Assembly: GCA_030271555.1 (NCBI GenBank)
Contig: JARXKQ010000062.1
Coordinates: 1-6,814 of the forward strand
Reading direction: 5' to 3'
Length of the DNA stretch: 6,814 bases
DNA from: Chloroflexota bacterium
GTDB lineage: Bacteria > Chloroflexota > Limnocylindria > Limnocylindrales > CSP1-4
A program made the position numbers and the translations under genes. Below the pieces are notes generated by a model that searched no databases, was not told where the DNA came from, and saw only the letters and a program-made list of their open reading frames with translations. This document shows positions 5,920 to 6,814 of the stretch, piece by piece. Position 1 is the first letter of the stretch, and each line of letters begins with the position of its first letter.

Positions 5920-6586
5920 GGGCTTTCGCACGCTCGAAGATCTGATCGAGCATCGCTGGCGTCAGACGGCCGGTGAACGTGTTCTGCTGACTCGGGTGAA
6001 AGCTGCCCAGCAGCATGTACGGACCCACGCGCGCCTCAGCCGCGTGGCCAAAGGTTGGCCGCGGCCTTGGCAAGTCACGTTCGCCGTTGGCAGCGAGTGC
6101 CCGTAGCGCGCCGTCCCAGGCGAAGGCGCCCAAGCAGACGATCACCGCGACGCGCGCCAGCGCCGCCACCTCGGCCGCGAGATACGGCAGACAGTTGTCG
6201 CGCTCAATGGGTGTCGGGCGGTTCGCCGGCGGCGCACAGCGATTTACCGCAGCCACGTACACGTGAGTCAGCCGCAGCCCATCGTCAGCCGCGGTTGACG
6301 TTGGCTGGTTCGCGTATCCCGCGCGATGCAGCGCCGCAAACAGGAAGTCGCCCGAACGGTCGCCGGTGAAGACGCGCCCGGTGCGATTGCCGCCGTGCGC
6401 CGCCGGCGCGAGGCCCACGATCAACACCCGCGCCGATGGATCGCCAAATCCGGGGACCGGCCGCGCCCAGTAGTGCTCGCCTGCGAACCGGGCCGGCGGG
6501 TTACGCGCGGCCTGTTCGCGCCACTCGACCAACCTTGGGCAGCGCCGGCATTCGACGATCCTCGAATTGACCTCGTCGAGGTTCAC
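5897..6586 (-). CDS. udgB: Family 5 uracil-DNA glycosylase (UDGb)
   Basis: This 229-residue base-excision repair enzyme removes uracil, and in characterised relatives also other deaminated bases, from DNA. Motif 1 reads GLAPAAHG (58-65), followed by [10 protein letters not shown] (67-76). The Ala-Pro-Ala form, lacking the polar catalytic residue of families 1 and 4, is the family 5 hallmark. Motif 2 is HPSQQN (197-202). Four cysteines, C13 and C16 (CRRC), C117 (NRCAPP) and C132 (DNCLPYL), are placed to hold the 4Fe-4S cluster typical of families 4 and 5. The start is GTG, forming a GTGA overlap with the stop of the upstream gene, which indicates translational coupling. No separate Shine-Dalgarno sequence is evident. 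The 3' end overlaps the TetR-family gene by 23 bp. Length matches the family. Confidence 0.94.
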   Translation of the reverse strand: MNLDEVNSRIVECRRCPRLVEWREQAARNPPARFAGEHYWARPVPGFGDPSARVLIVGLAPAAHGGNRTGRVFTGDRSGDFLFAALHRAGYANQPTSTAADDGLRLTHVYVAAVNRCAPPANRPTPIERDNCLPYLAAEVAALARVAVIVCLGAFAWDGALRALAANGERDLPRPRPTFGHAAEARVGPYMLLGSFHPSQQNTFTGRLTPAMLDQIFERAKALTAAAAD

Positions 6587-6814
6587 CGAACGACGCCGGC
6601 AGTCGCTCCACTCAATAGGTCGGACAGCTGTGCCCGGTTCTCAACAGATCGGAAGTCGTGCAGCGGGTTCGAGGCAAGCAGCGTCTCCACCGCCGGTTTG
6701 CCGGCGTGGCGGACGTAGGCCGCCGGATGGATGTCACCCGTGTCGTCAGTTTCGACCGCAATCGCGACCCCGGCCGGGCCTTCCTCGTCCCCGAACTGGG
6801 CGAGCGGCGTGATG
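6583..6814 (-). CDS. Unidentified protein, C-terminal end (start lies beyond the window)
   Basis: On the minus strand a frame is open from the window edge (first full codon at 6813) to TGA at 6585-6583. It encodes the last 76 residues of a protein, beginning [12 protein letters not shown] and ending [14 protein letters not shown]. The sequence is mixed in composition and includes [19 protein letters not shown] and [18 protein letters not shown]. It does not look like an antisense shadow, which here are rich in Arg, Pro and Ala. Its stop overlaps the glycosylase GTG start in the 4-bp arrangement GTGA, strong evidence that both are real and co-translated. I do not recognise the family. The acidic early part and amphipathic end suggest a soluble protein. 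Confidence 0.72.
   Translation of the reverse strand, partial: ITPLAQFGDEEGPAGVAIAVETDDTGDIHPAAYVRHAGKPAVETLLASNPLHDFRSVENRAQLSDLLSGATAGVVR

Noticed and set aside
6567..6812. 81-residue plus-strand frame at the right edge
   Set aside because: Rich in Arg, Pro and Ser, and antisense to the better supported minus-strand frame that ends in the GTGA overlap.

Overview
This is a GC-rich bacterial chromosomal window that looks like ordinary core genome. I see no transposase, integrase, phage gene or CRISPR array. The gene mix is a DUF885 protein, a membrane-anchored cyclophilin, a lipoprotein phosphoesterase, a family 5 uracil-DNA glycosylase and a CCA-encoding tRNA. It would fit a high-GC Chloroflexota or actinobacterial-type organism. 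That is an inference from style and content, and no taxonomic marker is present.

Layout. (a) Positions 2-2256, plus strand: the C-terminal half of a DUF885 putative metallohydrolase, a divergent HisA-like TIM barrel 4 bp later, and a membrane-anchored cyclophilin whose start overlaps the barrel gene's end by 8 bp. These three look like one transcription unit. (b) Positions 2257-2704, no protein gene: a relatively AT-rich stretch, a perfect 10-bp inverted repeat over a plausible -35 box, about 180 bp able to form several hairpins, and a textbook intrinsic terminator. Together these suggest an independently transcribed small RNA, with 6S-like overall architecture as one possibility. (c) Positions 2705-2780: tRNA-Arg(CCG). 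(d) Positions 5134-2811, minus strand: a stand-alone EAL-domain protein followed 23 bp later by a secreted lipoprotein phosphoesterase of the phospholipase C/acid phosphatase family. (e) Positions 5185-5919, plus strand: a TetR-family repressor divergent from the EAL gene, with an 18-bp near-palindrome between them that is a good operator candidate. (f) Positions 6814-5897, minus strand: the end of an unidentified gene whose TGA overlaps the GTG start of a family 5 uracil-DNA glycosylase. The glycosylase runs 23 bp into the end of the tetR-like gene.

The most interesting points are an EAL protein that has lost several catalytic residues, a HisA-like protein that has lost one of its two phosphate sites, the small-RNA candidate, and the TetR operator that also settles the regulator's start codon. 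The EAL, phosphoesterase and TetR genes may form one regulated module: the repressor would control itself and the divergent EAL-phosphoesterase operon. This is inferred from arrangement only.
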